DNA of 64,000 nucleotides from NCBI GenBank assembly GCA_045657625.1, contig JAZOTM010000014.1, forward strand, positions 1 to 64,000. Direction: 5' to 3'. This document shows positions 8,341-16,761 of this stretch, piece by piece; within the stretch, counting starts at the first letter, position 1, and the number at the start of each line of letters is the position of its first letter. The notes under the pieces were generated by a model. It had not been told where the DNA came from. It saw nothing but the letters and a program-made list of their open reading frames with translations, and did no database searches. The stretch comes from JAZOTM01 sp045657625. Lineage in GTDB: Bacteria > Bacillota > Clostridia > Lachnospirales > Lachnospiraceae. Made by a program: the position numbers and the translations under genes.

Positions 8341-9028
8341 CAAAGGAATAATACAGGATAGGATGGAGATTTTAATGATTTGTAAGGTACCAAATAATTT
8401 ATATATTGAAAAAGTACGTGGGAAATATCCCAAAATTCGTATTTGCCCAGTATCTATTTTTGAAAATAGAGATGTTTAAAGATGGTTAAAGAAAGAATAT
8501 ACGGGGGAGATGACGAAATATTGGTATTTGTAGGGTATTTCATGATTGGAGAAGTAGTATAGAAATTGAAAAGTACGTGGTAATCTGAAGATTTTAAAAA
8601 TTTACCCTGTACCCGTAGAAAAGGCTTTTTTTTGAGTACAGGGTAAAATGACAATTTAGTCGATTTTCAAGTATTTTTAAAGAGAAAGAGTACCGACGCG
8701 GAGATAAGTTTTGGGGGAGAGGACATGTATTCCGCGGATAACCGGGACAAGTTTATCTAGGATTTTCAATCATCCTTATATTCCGGATGGGCATCTGCCC
8801 AATCCTGCATGTTATGATAAGTTGACATGTTTTTTTGTGATATCTTTTCCAAATTGTTTTACAAGATGCTTCTTCAACATCAATGGAAGAATGTTAATAT
8901 AGATCCTTTTATACTTCATCATGAGAGAAATCCTTGTCCAGGAGATAAAAAGAGTTGTGACAGTATGGACTAGCGCTGTCTTTGGGGATTGCATATAATA
9001 GAAGAAGTAGTTCGGAGGAGGGGATTAG
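8341..9028. other. Intergenic region without a convincing gene
   Basis: Between the palindrome island and the YfbR-like gene I see no supported gene. Open frames at 8363-8479 and 8827-8973 encode 38 and 48 residues, have no clear SD and no known family. The second ends with a Cys-containing HHERNPCPGDKKSC stretch and could be a gene remnant. An inverted repeat TTTACCCTGTAC (8601-8612) with GTACAGGGTAAA (8636-8647), with a T-run inside its loop, may act as a terminator on the opposite strand or a binding site. A TATAAT at 8994-8999 is the likely -10 of the next gene. Confidence 0.45.
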
Positions 9029-9625
9029 ATGACTTATCATTTTTTTGCGACCATATCGCGTATGAAATATATTGAACGTTGGGCATTGATGCGCAATGCC
9101 AGAACGGAGAATCTGAGTGAGCATTGTCTGGAAGTGGGGATGATTGCCCATGCGTTGTGCGTCATTGGAAATACCAGATATCAGAGAAATTTGAATGAGG
9201 AAAAGGCAGCATTGATTGGTTTGTATCACGATGCGTCGGAAATTATCACCGGAGATATGCCTACTCCGGTGAAGTATTATAATGAAGAAATTCGTCATGC
9301 GTACAAGGATATTGAACGCATGGCAGAAGATAAGCTCTTAGATAAATTGCCGGAGGATTTACGGAGAGCCTATGCGCCCTTATTTCATCCGGAAGCCACA
9401 GAGGAGGAAGCCTATATGCGTCGTTTGGTAAAAGCTGCGGATAAATTGTCGGCTTTGATTAAATGTATGGAAGAGGAAAATGCGGGAAACAGCGAATTTC
9501 GTACAGCCAAGCAATCTACCTTAAAATCCATCGAAGCTATGATTGCAGAGCTCCCGGAGGTTGGGGATTTTGTACGGGATTTCCTACCGGCATATGGATG
9601 TACGCTGGATGAATTATTGGATTGA
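9029..9625 (+). CDS. YfbR-like HD-domain 5'-deoxynucleotidase
   Basis: A 198-residue HD-domain phosphohydrolase closely resembling YfbR, which removes phosphate from deoxyribonucleoside 5'-monophosphates. The metal-binding pattern is present: ENLSEHCLEV near residue 30 (first His), YHDASE near residue 70 (His-Asp), and KAADKLSAL near residue 138 (final Asp). The conserved RxxNxxTENLSEH block and the GDMPTPVKYY loop also match the family. The length equals that of Escherichia coli YfbR. An SD GGAGGAGGGG lies about 7 bp before the ATG. It lies upstream of the CIRCE/clpB promoter and is probably transcribed alone, with a role in nucleotide salvage or dNTP balance. Confidence 0.88.
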   Translation: MTYHFFATISRMKYIERWALMRNARTENLSEHCLEVGMIAHALCVIGNTRYQRNLNEEKAALIGLYHDASEIITGDMPTPVKYYNEEIRHAYKDIERMAEDKLLDKLPEDLRRAYAPLFHPEATEEEAYMRRLVKAADKLSALIKCMEEENAGNSEFRTAKQSTLKSIEAMIAELPEVGDFVRDFLPAYGCTLDELLD

Positions 9626-9640
9626 AACTAAAAAATTGAA

Positions 9641-9667
9641 TTAGCACTCACCTCTTGACAGTGCTAA
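9641..9667 (+). promoter_or_regulatory. CIRCE operator (HrcA site)
   Basis: TTAGCACTC (9641-9649), nine-base spacer, CAGTGCTAA (9659-9667). The consensus is TTAGCACTC-N9-GAGTGCTAA, so there is a single mismatch. It overlaps the -35 of the clpB promoter, which fits repression by HrcA and release on heat shock. hrcA itself is not in the window. Confidence 0.93.
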
Positions 9668-9683
9668 CAATTTTTGCTATAAC
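9655..9683 (+). promoter_or_regulatory. Sigma-A promoter of clpB
   Basis: TTGACA (9655-9660), 17-bp spacer, TATAAC (9678-9683). The -35 hexamer lies inside the CIRCE element. Confidence 0.85.
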
Positions 9684-9730
9684 AAGTGTAAAGCAAGGAA
9701 ATTACGTATTTTTTGGTAGGAGGTGTGCCA

Positions 9731-12328
9731 ATGAATATTCAAAAATTTACGCAGAAATCAATAGAAGCAATCAACGATTGCGAGAAGATTACATATGAAT
9801 ATGGCAATCAAATGATAGAAGAAGAGCATTTGCTGTTGGCCCTGGTGCGACAGGAAGATGGTCTGATTTTAAAGTTGATTGAAAAAATGGAAATCCAGAA
9901 GGAACACTTTGTTTCCAACGTGGAGCGTCACGTGGACATGCGTACCAAGGTCAGTGGAGGCCAGGTTTATATGGGACCGGATTTGAACAAGGCCCTGATT
10001 CATGCAGAAGACATTGCAAAGCAAATGGGAGACGAATATGTTTCCGTTGAGCATTTGTTCCTTTCTTTATTAAAATATCCGAATGCGGGCTTGAAAGAAA
10101 TTTTCAAGGAGTATGGCATTACCAGAGATCGGTTTTTGTCTGCTTTGGCAGAGGTGCGCGGAAATCAGCGTGTGGTTTCTGACAATCCGGAAGCTACTTA
10201 TGACACCTTGGAAAAATATGGATATGACATGGTGGAACGTGCCAGAGATCAAAAGTTGGATCCGGTCATTGGCCGAGACGAAGAGATTCGAAATGTCATT
10301 CGGATTTTGTCTAGAAAGACGAAAAATAATCCGGTGTTGATTGGAGAACCGGGTGTTGGTAAGACTGCCGTAGTAGAGGGATTGGCCCAACGTATTGTGG
10401 CTGGCGACGTGCCGGAAGGTTTGAAGGATAAGCGATTGTTTGCCTTGGACATGGGAGCGTTGATTGCCGGTGCCAAGTATCGTGGTGAATTTGAAGAACG
10501 TTTGAAAGCGGTTTTGGATGAAATTAAAAACAGTGATGGTGAAATCATTCTGTTCATTGATGAGTTGCACACCATTGTAGGTGCCGGAAAAACAGACGGT
10601 GCCATGGATGCTGGACAGTTACTCAAACCTATGCTGGCAAGAGGAGAGCTTCATTGTATCGGGGCTACCACTTTGGATGAATATCGGGAATATATTGAAA
10701 AGGATGCGGCCTTAGAGCGCCGTTTCCAACCGGTGATGGTGGAAGAACCTACTGTAGAAGATACCATTTCCATTTTACGAGGTATTAAGGATCGCTACGA
10801 GGTATTTCACGGAGTAAAAATCACTGATGGTGCCCTGGTCTCAGCGGCGACTTTATCGAACCGTTATATTTCTGATCGTTTCTTGCCGGATAAAGCCATT
10901 GACTTGGTGGATGAAGCTTGTGCTTTGATTAAAACAGAGTTGAATAGCATGCCTACGGAACTGGACGCTTTAAACCGCAAGATTATGCAGATGGAAATTG
11001 AAGAGACGGCTTTGAAAAAAGAAGAGGATCACCTTAGCATGGAGCGTTTGGAATCCTTGCAGGCCGAGCTGGCAGAGTTAAAGAGTGAGTTTGCAGTACA
11101 GAAGGCTCAGTGGGATAATGAAAAGAAATCCGTGGAAAAAGTACAGCATTTGCGGGAAGAACTAGAGGCTTTGAAAAAAGAAATTCAAAATGCTGAACAG
11201 AACTATGATTTGAATAAAGCAGCAGAATTGAAATACGGTCGTTTGCCGCAACTGACGGAGGAATTGGAACGTCAGGAGGAGGCAGTGAAAAACGAGGAAT
11301 TGACCCTAGTACATCAAGCTATTACCGATGAGGAAATTGCGCGGATTATTTCACGGTGGACAGGTATTCCGGTGGCAAAATTGACCGAAGGGGAAAAACA
11401 AAAAGCCCTGCATTTGGATGAGGAGTTGCATCAGAGAGTCATTGGACAGGATGAAGCGGTGACAATGGTGACAGAAGCGATTATTCGTTCCAAAGCCGGA
11501 ATCAAAGACCCGAAGAAGCCCATTGGTTCCTTCCTGTTTTTAGGACCCACCGGTGTGGGCAAAACAGAGCTTGCAAAAACCATTGCAGCCAGTCTTTTTG
11601 ACGATGAAAACAATATGGTGCGTATTGATATGACGGAGTATATGGAGAAATATTCTGTGTCTCGTCTGATTGGAGCGCCTCCGGGATATGTTGGTTACGA
11701 AGAGGGCGGCCAGTTGACAGAAGCCGTACGTAGAAAACCATATTCCGTTGTGTTGTTTGATGAGATTGAAAAAGCCCATCCCGATGTATTTAACGTATTG
11801 TTGCAGGTTTTGGATGATGGACGTATTACAGACTCTCAAGGCCGCACGGTGGATTTCAAAAATACCATTTTGATTTTAACCAGTAACTTAGGCTCCTCTG
11901 AGATTTTGGATGGGATTGATGAAAACGGCAATATTTTACCGGAATGCCAAAAAGCAGTGACCGAGGAACTACGTAGATCCTTCCGACCGGAATTTTTAAA
12001 TCGTTTGGATGAAACGATTTTCTTCAAACCATTAACGAAAGACAACATCGGAGGCATTTTAAAATTGTTGATGGCAGAGTTGAATGACCGGTTAAAAGAC
12101 CGGGAAGTCAGTGTGGAGCTTACCAAAGAGGCAGAGGATTACTGTATAGAAAATGGGTATGATCCGATTTATGGTGCCAGACCGATGAAGCGGTTTTTGC
12201 AGAAACATGTAGAGACTTTAGCAGCCAAAGAGATATTATCTGGAGATATATCAGAAGGCTCTATTATAACAATTGACGTAAATCAGACGGAAAATGGAAA
12301 AGAACTTGTAGCAAAAGTCGAAAAATAA
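9731..12328 (+). CDS. clpB: ATP-dependent disaggregase ClpB
   Basis: An 865-residue Hsp100 disaggregase that threads aggregated proteins through a hexameric pore together with DnaK. An N-terminal Clp repeat domain (about 1-145) is followed by the first AAA+ module with GEPGVGKT near 200. A coiled-coil middle domain of about 120 residues (about 405-525), which distinguishes ClpB from ClpA or short ClpC, follows, then the second AAA+ module with GPTGVGKT near 600 and pore loop GYVGYEEGG. The start is ATG at 9731, seven bases after AGGAGG; earlier in-frame codons overlap that SD. It is controlled by a CIRCE operator and ends at a terminator, so it is monocistronic. Its full length and motifs suggest an active enzyme. 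Confidence 0.97.
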   Translation: MNIQKFTQKSIEAINDCEKITYEYGNQMIEEEHLLLALVRQEDGLILKLIEKMEIQKEHFVSNVERHVDMRTKVSGGQVYMGPDLNKALIHAEDIAKQMGDEYVSVEHLFLSLLKYPNAGLKEIFKEYGITRDRFLSALAEVRGNQRVVSDNPEATYDTLEKYGYDMVERARDQKLDPVIGRDEEIRNVIRILSRKTKNNPVLIGEPGVGKTAVVEGLAQRIVAGDVPEGLKDKRLFALDMGALIAGAKYRGEFEERLKAVLDEIKNSDGEIILFIDELHTIVGAGKTDGAMDAGQLLKPMLARGELHCIGATTLDEYREYIEKDAALERRFQPVMVEEPTVEDTISILRGIKDRYEVFHGVKITDGALVSAATLSNRYISDRFLPDKAIDLVDEACALIKTELNSMPTELDALNRKIMQMEIEETALKKEEDHLSMERLESLQAELAELKSEFAVQKAQWDNEKKSVEKVQHLREELEALKKEIQNAEQNYDLNKAAELKYGRLPQLTEELERQEEAVKNEELTLVHQAITDEEIARIISRWTGIPVAKLTEGEKQKALHLDEELHQRVIGQDEAVTMVTEAIIRSKAGIKDPKKPIGSFLFLGPTGVGKTELAKTIAASLFDDENNMVRIDMTEYMEKYSVSRLIGAPPGYVGYEEGGQLTEAVRRKPYSVVLFDEIEKAHPDVFNVLLQVLDDGRITDSQGRTVDFKNTILILTSNLGSSEILDGIDENGNILPECQKAVTEELRRSFRPEFLNRLDETIFFKPLTKDNIGGILKLLMAELNDRLKDREVSVELTKEAEDYCIENGYDPIYGARPMKRFLQKHVETLAAKEILSGDISEGSIITIDVNQTENGKELVAKVEK

Positions 12329-12334
12329 AAAAAT

Positions 12335-12376
12335 GCCAAATATCTCTTGTATTTGAGGGGTATTTGGCGTATTTTA
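12335..12376 (+). terminator. Intrinsic terminator after clpB
   Basis: GCCAAATA (12335-12342) pairs with TATTTGGC (12361-12368), followed by GTATTTTAT. Confidence 0.65.
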
Positions 12377-12462
12377 TATTAGGTAGACTAAGAGATAGTC
12401 CTTTTTTTGTGACGTGACTGTCTTTGCTACAGCAACAAATGTCCGTCCAGACAGGAGAGAAC

Positions 12463-13809
12463 ATGGATTTATTTGATTACATGAGAGATCAAAATATGAA
12501 ACAGGAATCTCCTTTGGCATCCAGACTTCGACCCACTACCTTAGAAGAAGTGGTTGGGCAGGAGCACATCATTGGAAAAGACAAGCTTTTGTATCGTGCC
12601 ATCAAGGCAGACAAGCTTTCTTCCATTATCTTTTACGGACCTCCGGGAACCGGAAAGACTACACTTGCCAAAGTGATTGCGCATACCACCAGCGCGGAGT
12701 TCACCCAGATCAATGCTACTTCAGCCGGAAAAAAAGACATGGAAGAAGTGGTACAGCAGGCGAAGAACACCCAAGGCATGTATGGCAAGAAAACAATTTT
12801 GTTTATCGACGAGATTCATCGTTTCAACAAAGGACAACAGGATTACTTATTACCTTTTGTAGAGGACGGTACCGTGATTTTAATCGGTGCCACCACGGAA
12901 AATCCTTACTTTGAGGTGAACGGGGCGTTGTTATCCCGATCCGTTATTTTTGAACTCCACTCTTTATCAAAAGAAAACATTGCGACCTTATTAAAAAGGG
13001 CCCTTACGGATGTGGAAAAAGGCATGGGTAGTTATCATGCTGAAATCGATGAGGATGCTCTTTCTTTTTTGGCTGATACCGCCAATGGAGATGCCAGAGC
13101 AGCGCTTACCGCCATTGAACTTGGGGTACTGACCACAGAGCCGTCGGCGGATGGCAAGATTCATATTACTTTGGATGTGGCGCAGGAATGTATTCAAAAA
13201 CGAGTGGTGAAATACGATAAAACCGGAGACAATCATTACGATACGATTTCCGCTTTTATAAAAAGTATGCGAGGGTCTGACCCCCAGGCAGTTGCATATT
13301 ATTTGGCAAAAATGCTTTATGCCGGCGAAGATATCCGATTTATTGCAAGACGAATTGTGATTTGCGCGGCAGAGGACGTGGGAATGGCTGATCCCAATGC
13401 TTTGGTAGTGGCGACCGCCGCTGCACAGGCAGTAGAGCGAATTGGTATGCCGGAATCGCAGATTATTTTGTCTGAGGCAGCGATTTATGTGGCTACGGCG
13501 CCAAAGAGCAATGCGTCTTATATGGCAGTTGCTAAGGCAATGAATTATGTGAAAGAAAACAAGACACCACCAATTCCTGTTCATTTGCAGGATGCCCATT
13601 ACAAGGGTGCCGGAAAGTTGGGGCATGGTGTGGGTTATAAATATGCCCATGATTATCCTCATCATTACGTGACGCAGAATTATTTGCCGGAGGGTATGGA
13701 GAACGTGAAGTTCTTTGAACCCGGGGAAAACGGATATGAAAAGCAAATACAGGCGTATATGAATATGCTGGAAGAAATCGACAGAGGAGGAACCGATGAA
13801 GAAGTATAG
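12463..13809 (+). CDS. rarA: Replication-associated recombination protein A (RarA/MgsA AAA+ ATPase)
   Basis: A 448-residue AAA+ ATPase of the RarA/MgsA/WRNIP1 family, which acts at stalled replication forks. The N-terminal SRLRPTTLEEVVGQEHI motif, Walker A GPPGTGKTT near residue 60, Walker B LFIDEIHRFNKGQQD near 110, sensor GATTENPYFEVN and the family-specific C-terminal domain (SMRGSDPQAVAYYLAKML, then YKYAHDYPHHYV) are all present. ATG at 12463 has AGGAGAG at good spacing; an in-frame TTG at 12424 lacks one. The 3' end overlaps the aminotransferase gene by 14 bp, suggesting coupling. The length matches the family. Confidence 0.95.
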   Translation: MDLFDYMRDQNMKQESPLASRLRPTTLEEVVGQEHIIGKDKLLYRAIKADKLSSIIFYGPPGTGKTTLAKVIAHTTSAEFTQINATSAGKKDMEEVVQQAKNTQGMYGKKTILFIDEIHRFNKGQQDYLLPFVEDGTVILIGATTENPYFEVNGALLSRSVIFELHSLSKENIATLLKRALTDVEKGMGSYHAEIDEDALSFLADTANGDARAALTAIELGVLTTEPSADGKIHITLDVAQECIQKRVVKYDKTGDNHYDTISAFIKSMRGSDPQAVAYYLAKMLYAGEDIRFIARRIVICAAEDVGMADPNALVVATAAAQAVERIGMPESQIILSEAAIYVATAPKSNASYMAVAKAMNYVKENKTPPIPVHLQDAHYKGAGKLGHGVGYKYAHDYPHHYVTQNYLPEGMENVKFFEPGENGYEKQIQAYMNMLEEIDRGGTDEEV

Positions 13810-15082
13810 TGACTACAGTAAAGAAGAACTTTTACAGGAAAAAGAGAGTTTAGAGCAGGCTTACAAGGATTATCAGAAAAGAGGCCTTTCTTTAAATATG
13901 GCAAGAGGTAAGCCATCCACAGAGCAGTTGGAACTTTCTGCAGGTATGATGGATATTTTCACAAGTGAAGCAGATTTTACCACAGAGGATGGAGTAGACT
14001 GCCGTAACTACGGAGAACTTACAGGTATTCCGGAAGCAAAACGTTTAATGGCTGAAATGATGGGAACCACTCCGGATCATGTGATTGTTTATGGTAATGC
14101 CAGCTTGAATATTATGTATGACACTGTAGTACGCTCTATGATTCATGGTGTAAGCGGTGAAACTCCATGGTGCAAATTGGACGAAGTGAAATTCCTTTGC
14201 CCGGTACCTGGATATGATAGACATTTCAAAGTAACAGAATCCTTCGGTATCAAGATGATCAATATCCCAATGACCGAAGACGGCCCGGATATGGATTTGG
14301 TAGAACAGTATGTCAACAACGACCCTGCAGTAAAGGGTATTTGGTGTGTACCGAAGTTCTCCAACCCGGAAGGTGTGGTTTACTCGGATGAAACCGTTCG
14401 TCGTTTCGCAAACTTAAAACCGGCAGCAAAAGACTTCCGTATTTTCTGGGATAACGCATATGTTGTTCATTATTTATACGATGATGATCAGCCGGAAATT
14501 TTAGACATTTTAACAGAGTGTGAAAAAGCCGGAAATCCGGATATGGTATATGAATTTGCTTCTACATCTAAGATTACTTTTGCAGGTGGTGGTATCTCTG
14601 CAATTGCAACTTCAGAAGCAAACTTAAAGGAAATCCAGAAACAGTTCACCGTTCAGACCATCGGTCATGACAAGGTGAACCAGCTTCGTCACGTTCGTTT
14701 CTTAAAAGATAAAGCAGGAATCATGGCACACATGAAGAAACATGCGGATATCATGAGACCAAAGTTTGAATTAGTAGAAAATATTTTCACAGAGGAATTA
14801 GTTCCTTATGGCATCGCAAGCTGGCTTTCTCCAAAGGGAGGTTACTTCATTAGCTTAAATGCTCCGGAAGGAACTGCAAAAGCCATTGTTGCAAAGGCAA
14901 AGGAATGCGGCGTCACCTTAACAGGCGCAGGAGCACCTTTCCCATACGGAAAAGATCCTAAGGATTCTGTAATCCGTATCGCTCCTTCTTACCCAACATT
15001 AGAAGAGCTTCGCTTAGCAGCAGAAGTACTCGTTGTTTGTGTAAAACTCTGCAGCGTAGAAAAATACTTGGAAACAAAGTAA
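13796..15082 (+). CDS. PLP-dependent aminotransferase, class I-like (Asp_aminotransf family)
   Basis: A 428-residue fold-type I PLP enzyme most like the aminotransferases grouped as putative aspartate aminotransferases (subgroup with MocR-type sequence, PF12897). The N-terminus (LSLNMARGKPSTEQLELS), RNYGELTGIPEAK, the Asn/Asp-containing FWDNAYVVHYLY, and the PLP-lysine segment EFASTSKITFAGGG near residue 250 match that group. The C-terminal RIAPSYPTLEEL carries the carboxylate-binding Arg. The likely reaction is transfer of the amino group from aspartate to 2-oxoglutarate, but substrate is inferred. The start codon follows AGAGGAGG and overlaps the end of rarA by 14 bp. A long stacked terminator follows. 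Confidence 0.88.
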   Translation: MKKYSDYSKEELLQEKESLEQAYKDYQKRGLSLNMARGKPSTEQLELSAGMMDIFTSEADFTTEDGVDCRNYGELTGIPEAKRLMAEMMGTTPDHVIVYGNASLNIMYDTVVRSMIHGVSGETPWCKLDEVKFLCPVPGYDRHFKVTESFGIKMINIPMTEDGPDMDLVEQYVNNDPAVKGIWCVPKFSNPEGVVYSDETVRRFANLKPAAKDFRIFWDNAYVVHYLYDDDQPEILDILTECEKAGNPDMVYEFASTSKITFAGGGISAIATSEANLKEIQKQFTVQTIGHDKVNQLRHVRFLKDKAGIMAHMKKHADIMRPKFELVENIFTEELVPYGIASWLSPKGGYFISLNAPEGTAKAIVAKAKECGVTLTGAGAPFPYGKDPKDSVIRIAPSYPTLEELRLAAEVLVVCVKLCSVEKYLETK

Positions 15083-15089
15083 ATAAAGG

Positions 15090-15163
15090 AATCCCCCAAA
15101 GGTTGATTCTCCTACATGCCCGGGTTGCCGGGGTGTGGGAGAATACGATTTGGGGGATTTTTT
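15090..15163 (+). terminator. Long stacked intrinsic terminator
   Basis: Outer stem AATCCCCCAAA (15090-15100) with TTTGGGGGATT (15149-15159), a middle stem ATTCTCCTACA with TGTGGGAGAAT and an inner CCCGG/CCGGG hairpin, then a T-run. It is unusually elaborate for a simple terminator. Confidence 0.85.
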
Positions 15164-15298
15164 GAGTGGTAGAATTCCTTAGCTGGGGAGGATGGGAAAT
15201 GATTGGTTGCCCTGGGAAGCGGCTAAGAAAAATTTTTTTTCTACTTTAAGTTCATTTTAGGTTGACATTCTATAATGGCCATATGAAAACGGAAGGGA

Positions 15299-15985
15299 GT
15301 GATTCATATCGGAAACAAGTACAGACATGAATGGAAACATGAAATCACCTGGTCCGACATGCTGGCAATCAGGCAACGATTGCAGGCTGTGGCAATACCG
15401 GACCCACATACCATAGATGGAAAGTATCTTATTCGAAGTTTATATTTTGACAATATGACAGATAAGGCGTTACGAGAGAAAATCGATGGTGTGAATATGA
15501 GAGAAAAATTTCGAATCCGTTATTATAATGGAGATACTTCTCTCATACATTTGGAAAAGAAAAGTAAAAACAATGGTCTTGGTACCAAGTACAGTGCCCA
15601 TTTGACCCCGGAAGAGGCTCAGGCTATTGTAGATGGCGATTTGGATTGGATGATGGATTCCGAAAGGCCATTGGTGCAGGAATTGTATTGTAAAATGCAG
15701 TACCAGGGCATGCGGCCGAAAACCATCGTGGATTATACCAGAGAGCCATTCATTTATCGGCCGGGGAATGTTCGAGTTACCTTTGACTATAATATTCGTA
15801 CAGGCCTAGGATGCACTGACTTTTTAAATTGGGATTGCATTACGGTTCCCGCAGGTGACGCAGGAATTATCATGGAAGTAAAATGGGATGAATATTTGCC
15901 CACCATTATTAAGGATTGTGTCCAAACTCCGGGAAGAAGAGTAACTGCTTTTTCCAAATACGCCCAGTGTCGAATATACGGGTAG
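15299..15985 (+). CDS. Polyphosphate polymerase domain (VTC) protein
   Basis: A 228-residue VTC-domain protein. The fungal Vtc4 domain makes polyphosphate from ATP inside a basic tunnel; bacterial homologues are annotated by similarity. The expected conserved blocks are in order: KYRHEWKHEI at the N-terminus, YLIRSLYFDN, REKFRIRYYN, HLEKKSKNNGLGTKY, the VRVTFDYNIRTG stretch and IIMEVKWDEYLPTII. The start is uncertain. GTG at 15299 directly abuts its SD AAGGGAG; rare ATT or ATC codons downstream have better spacing, and the first internal Met would remove conserved residues. It starts a cluster with a DUF4956 membrane protein and a large secreted-type protein, which suggests a joint surface-related role. 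Confidence 0.85.
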   Translation: MIHIGNKYRHEWKHEITWSDMLAIRQRLQAVAIPDPHTIDGKYLIRSLYFDNMTDKALREKIDGVNMREKFRIRYYNGDTSLIHLEKKSKNNGLGTKYSAHLTPEEAQAIVDGDLDWMMDSERPLVQELYCKMQYQGMRPKTIVDYTREPFIYRPGNVRVTFDYNIRTGLGCTDFLNWDCITVPAGDAGIIMEVKWDEYLPTIIKDCVQTPGRRVTAFSKYAQCRIYG

Positions 15986-16077
15986 TGTTCAATCGAATAG
16001 GCTGGAGTAATTAATACGAAAAAAAGAAAAAAACGGGACAGTAGATGTTCTGGAAAGATAAAGGAGAAAGAAGAAAA

Positions 16078-16749
16078 ATGACATTTAGTGATATTTTTAA
16101 ATCAAGTTTCTTAGAGAATGTAACCTCAGTCAGCATTTTTGACATGGTGCTTGCTCTTGCATTAGCATTTTGCGTAGGAATATTTATTTTCCTAGTATAC
16201 AAAAAAACCTATTCCGGAGTGATGTACTCCTCTAGTTTCGCAGTAACTTTAGTAGCATTAACAATGATTACAACACTTGTAATCCTGGCTGTAACCAGCA
16301 ATGTAGTTCTTTCTTTAGGTATGGTCGGTGCTTTGTCTATCGTTCGTTTCCGTACCGCCATTAAAGAGCCTCTTGATATTGCATTTTTGTTTTGGTCTAT
16401 TGCAGCCGGTATTGTATTAGCAGCCGGACTCATTCCGCTTGCGGTATTCGGTAGCATTTTTATCGGTATTTTCTTACTTATTTTTGCCAACAGAAAAGAT
16501 CACAGCAACCCATACATCGTAGTAATCCGTTGCGACGGACATGAAGCAGAAGTAGAAGCAGTAAACTTCTTAAAGAGAGTTTCTAAGAGATGTGTTACAA
16601 AGAGCAAATCCGCACAGAGAGGCGAAGTGGAATTAAACATGGAAATTCGTTTGATGGATGACAATACCGATTTCATCAACCAGTTATCAGAAATGCCGGG
16701 TGTACATAGCGCAGTATTGGTTTCTTACAACGGCGACTATATGGGATAA
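16078..16749 (+). CDS. DUF4956 domain membrane protein
   Basis: A 223-residue protein with three to four hydrophobic helices in the first 130 residues (for example ILAVTSNVVLSLGMVGALSIVRFRTAIKEP and IAAGIVLAAGLIPLAVFG) and a soluble C-terminal alpha/beta domain of about 90 residues. The GALSIVRFRTAIKEPLDIAFLFWSIAAG type of motif is characteristic of DUF4956. ATG at 16078 has AAGGAGA 11 bases upstream; an in-frame ATG at 16045 has no SD. It sits between the VTC protein and a beta-helix surface protein, an association seen repeatedly in Firmicutes. Its function is unknown; it may be the membrane partner that couples polymer synthesis to the envelope. Confidence 0.85.
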   Translation: MTFSDIFKSSFLENVTSVSIFDMVLALALAFCVGIFIFLVYKKTYSGVMYSSSFAVTLVALTMITTLVILAVTSNVVLSLGMVGALSIVRFRTAIKEPLDIAFLFWSIAAGIVLAAGLIPLAVFGSIFIGIFLLIFANRKDHSNPYIVVIRCDGHEAEVEAVNFLKRVSKRCVTKSKSAQRGEVELNMEIRLMDDNTDFINQLSEMPGVHSAVLVSYNGDYMG

Positions 16750-16761
16750 AGGAGGAACGCC

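Noticed and set aside
8183..8479. 98-codon open frame across the palindrome island
   Set aside because: It starts inside a palindrome, has no SD and no recognisable protein; the repeats explain the open frame.
12424..12462. Longer N-terminus of RarA from TTG
   Set aside because: No SD at TTG; ATG at 12463 has a good SD and matches the family start.
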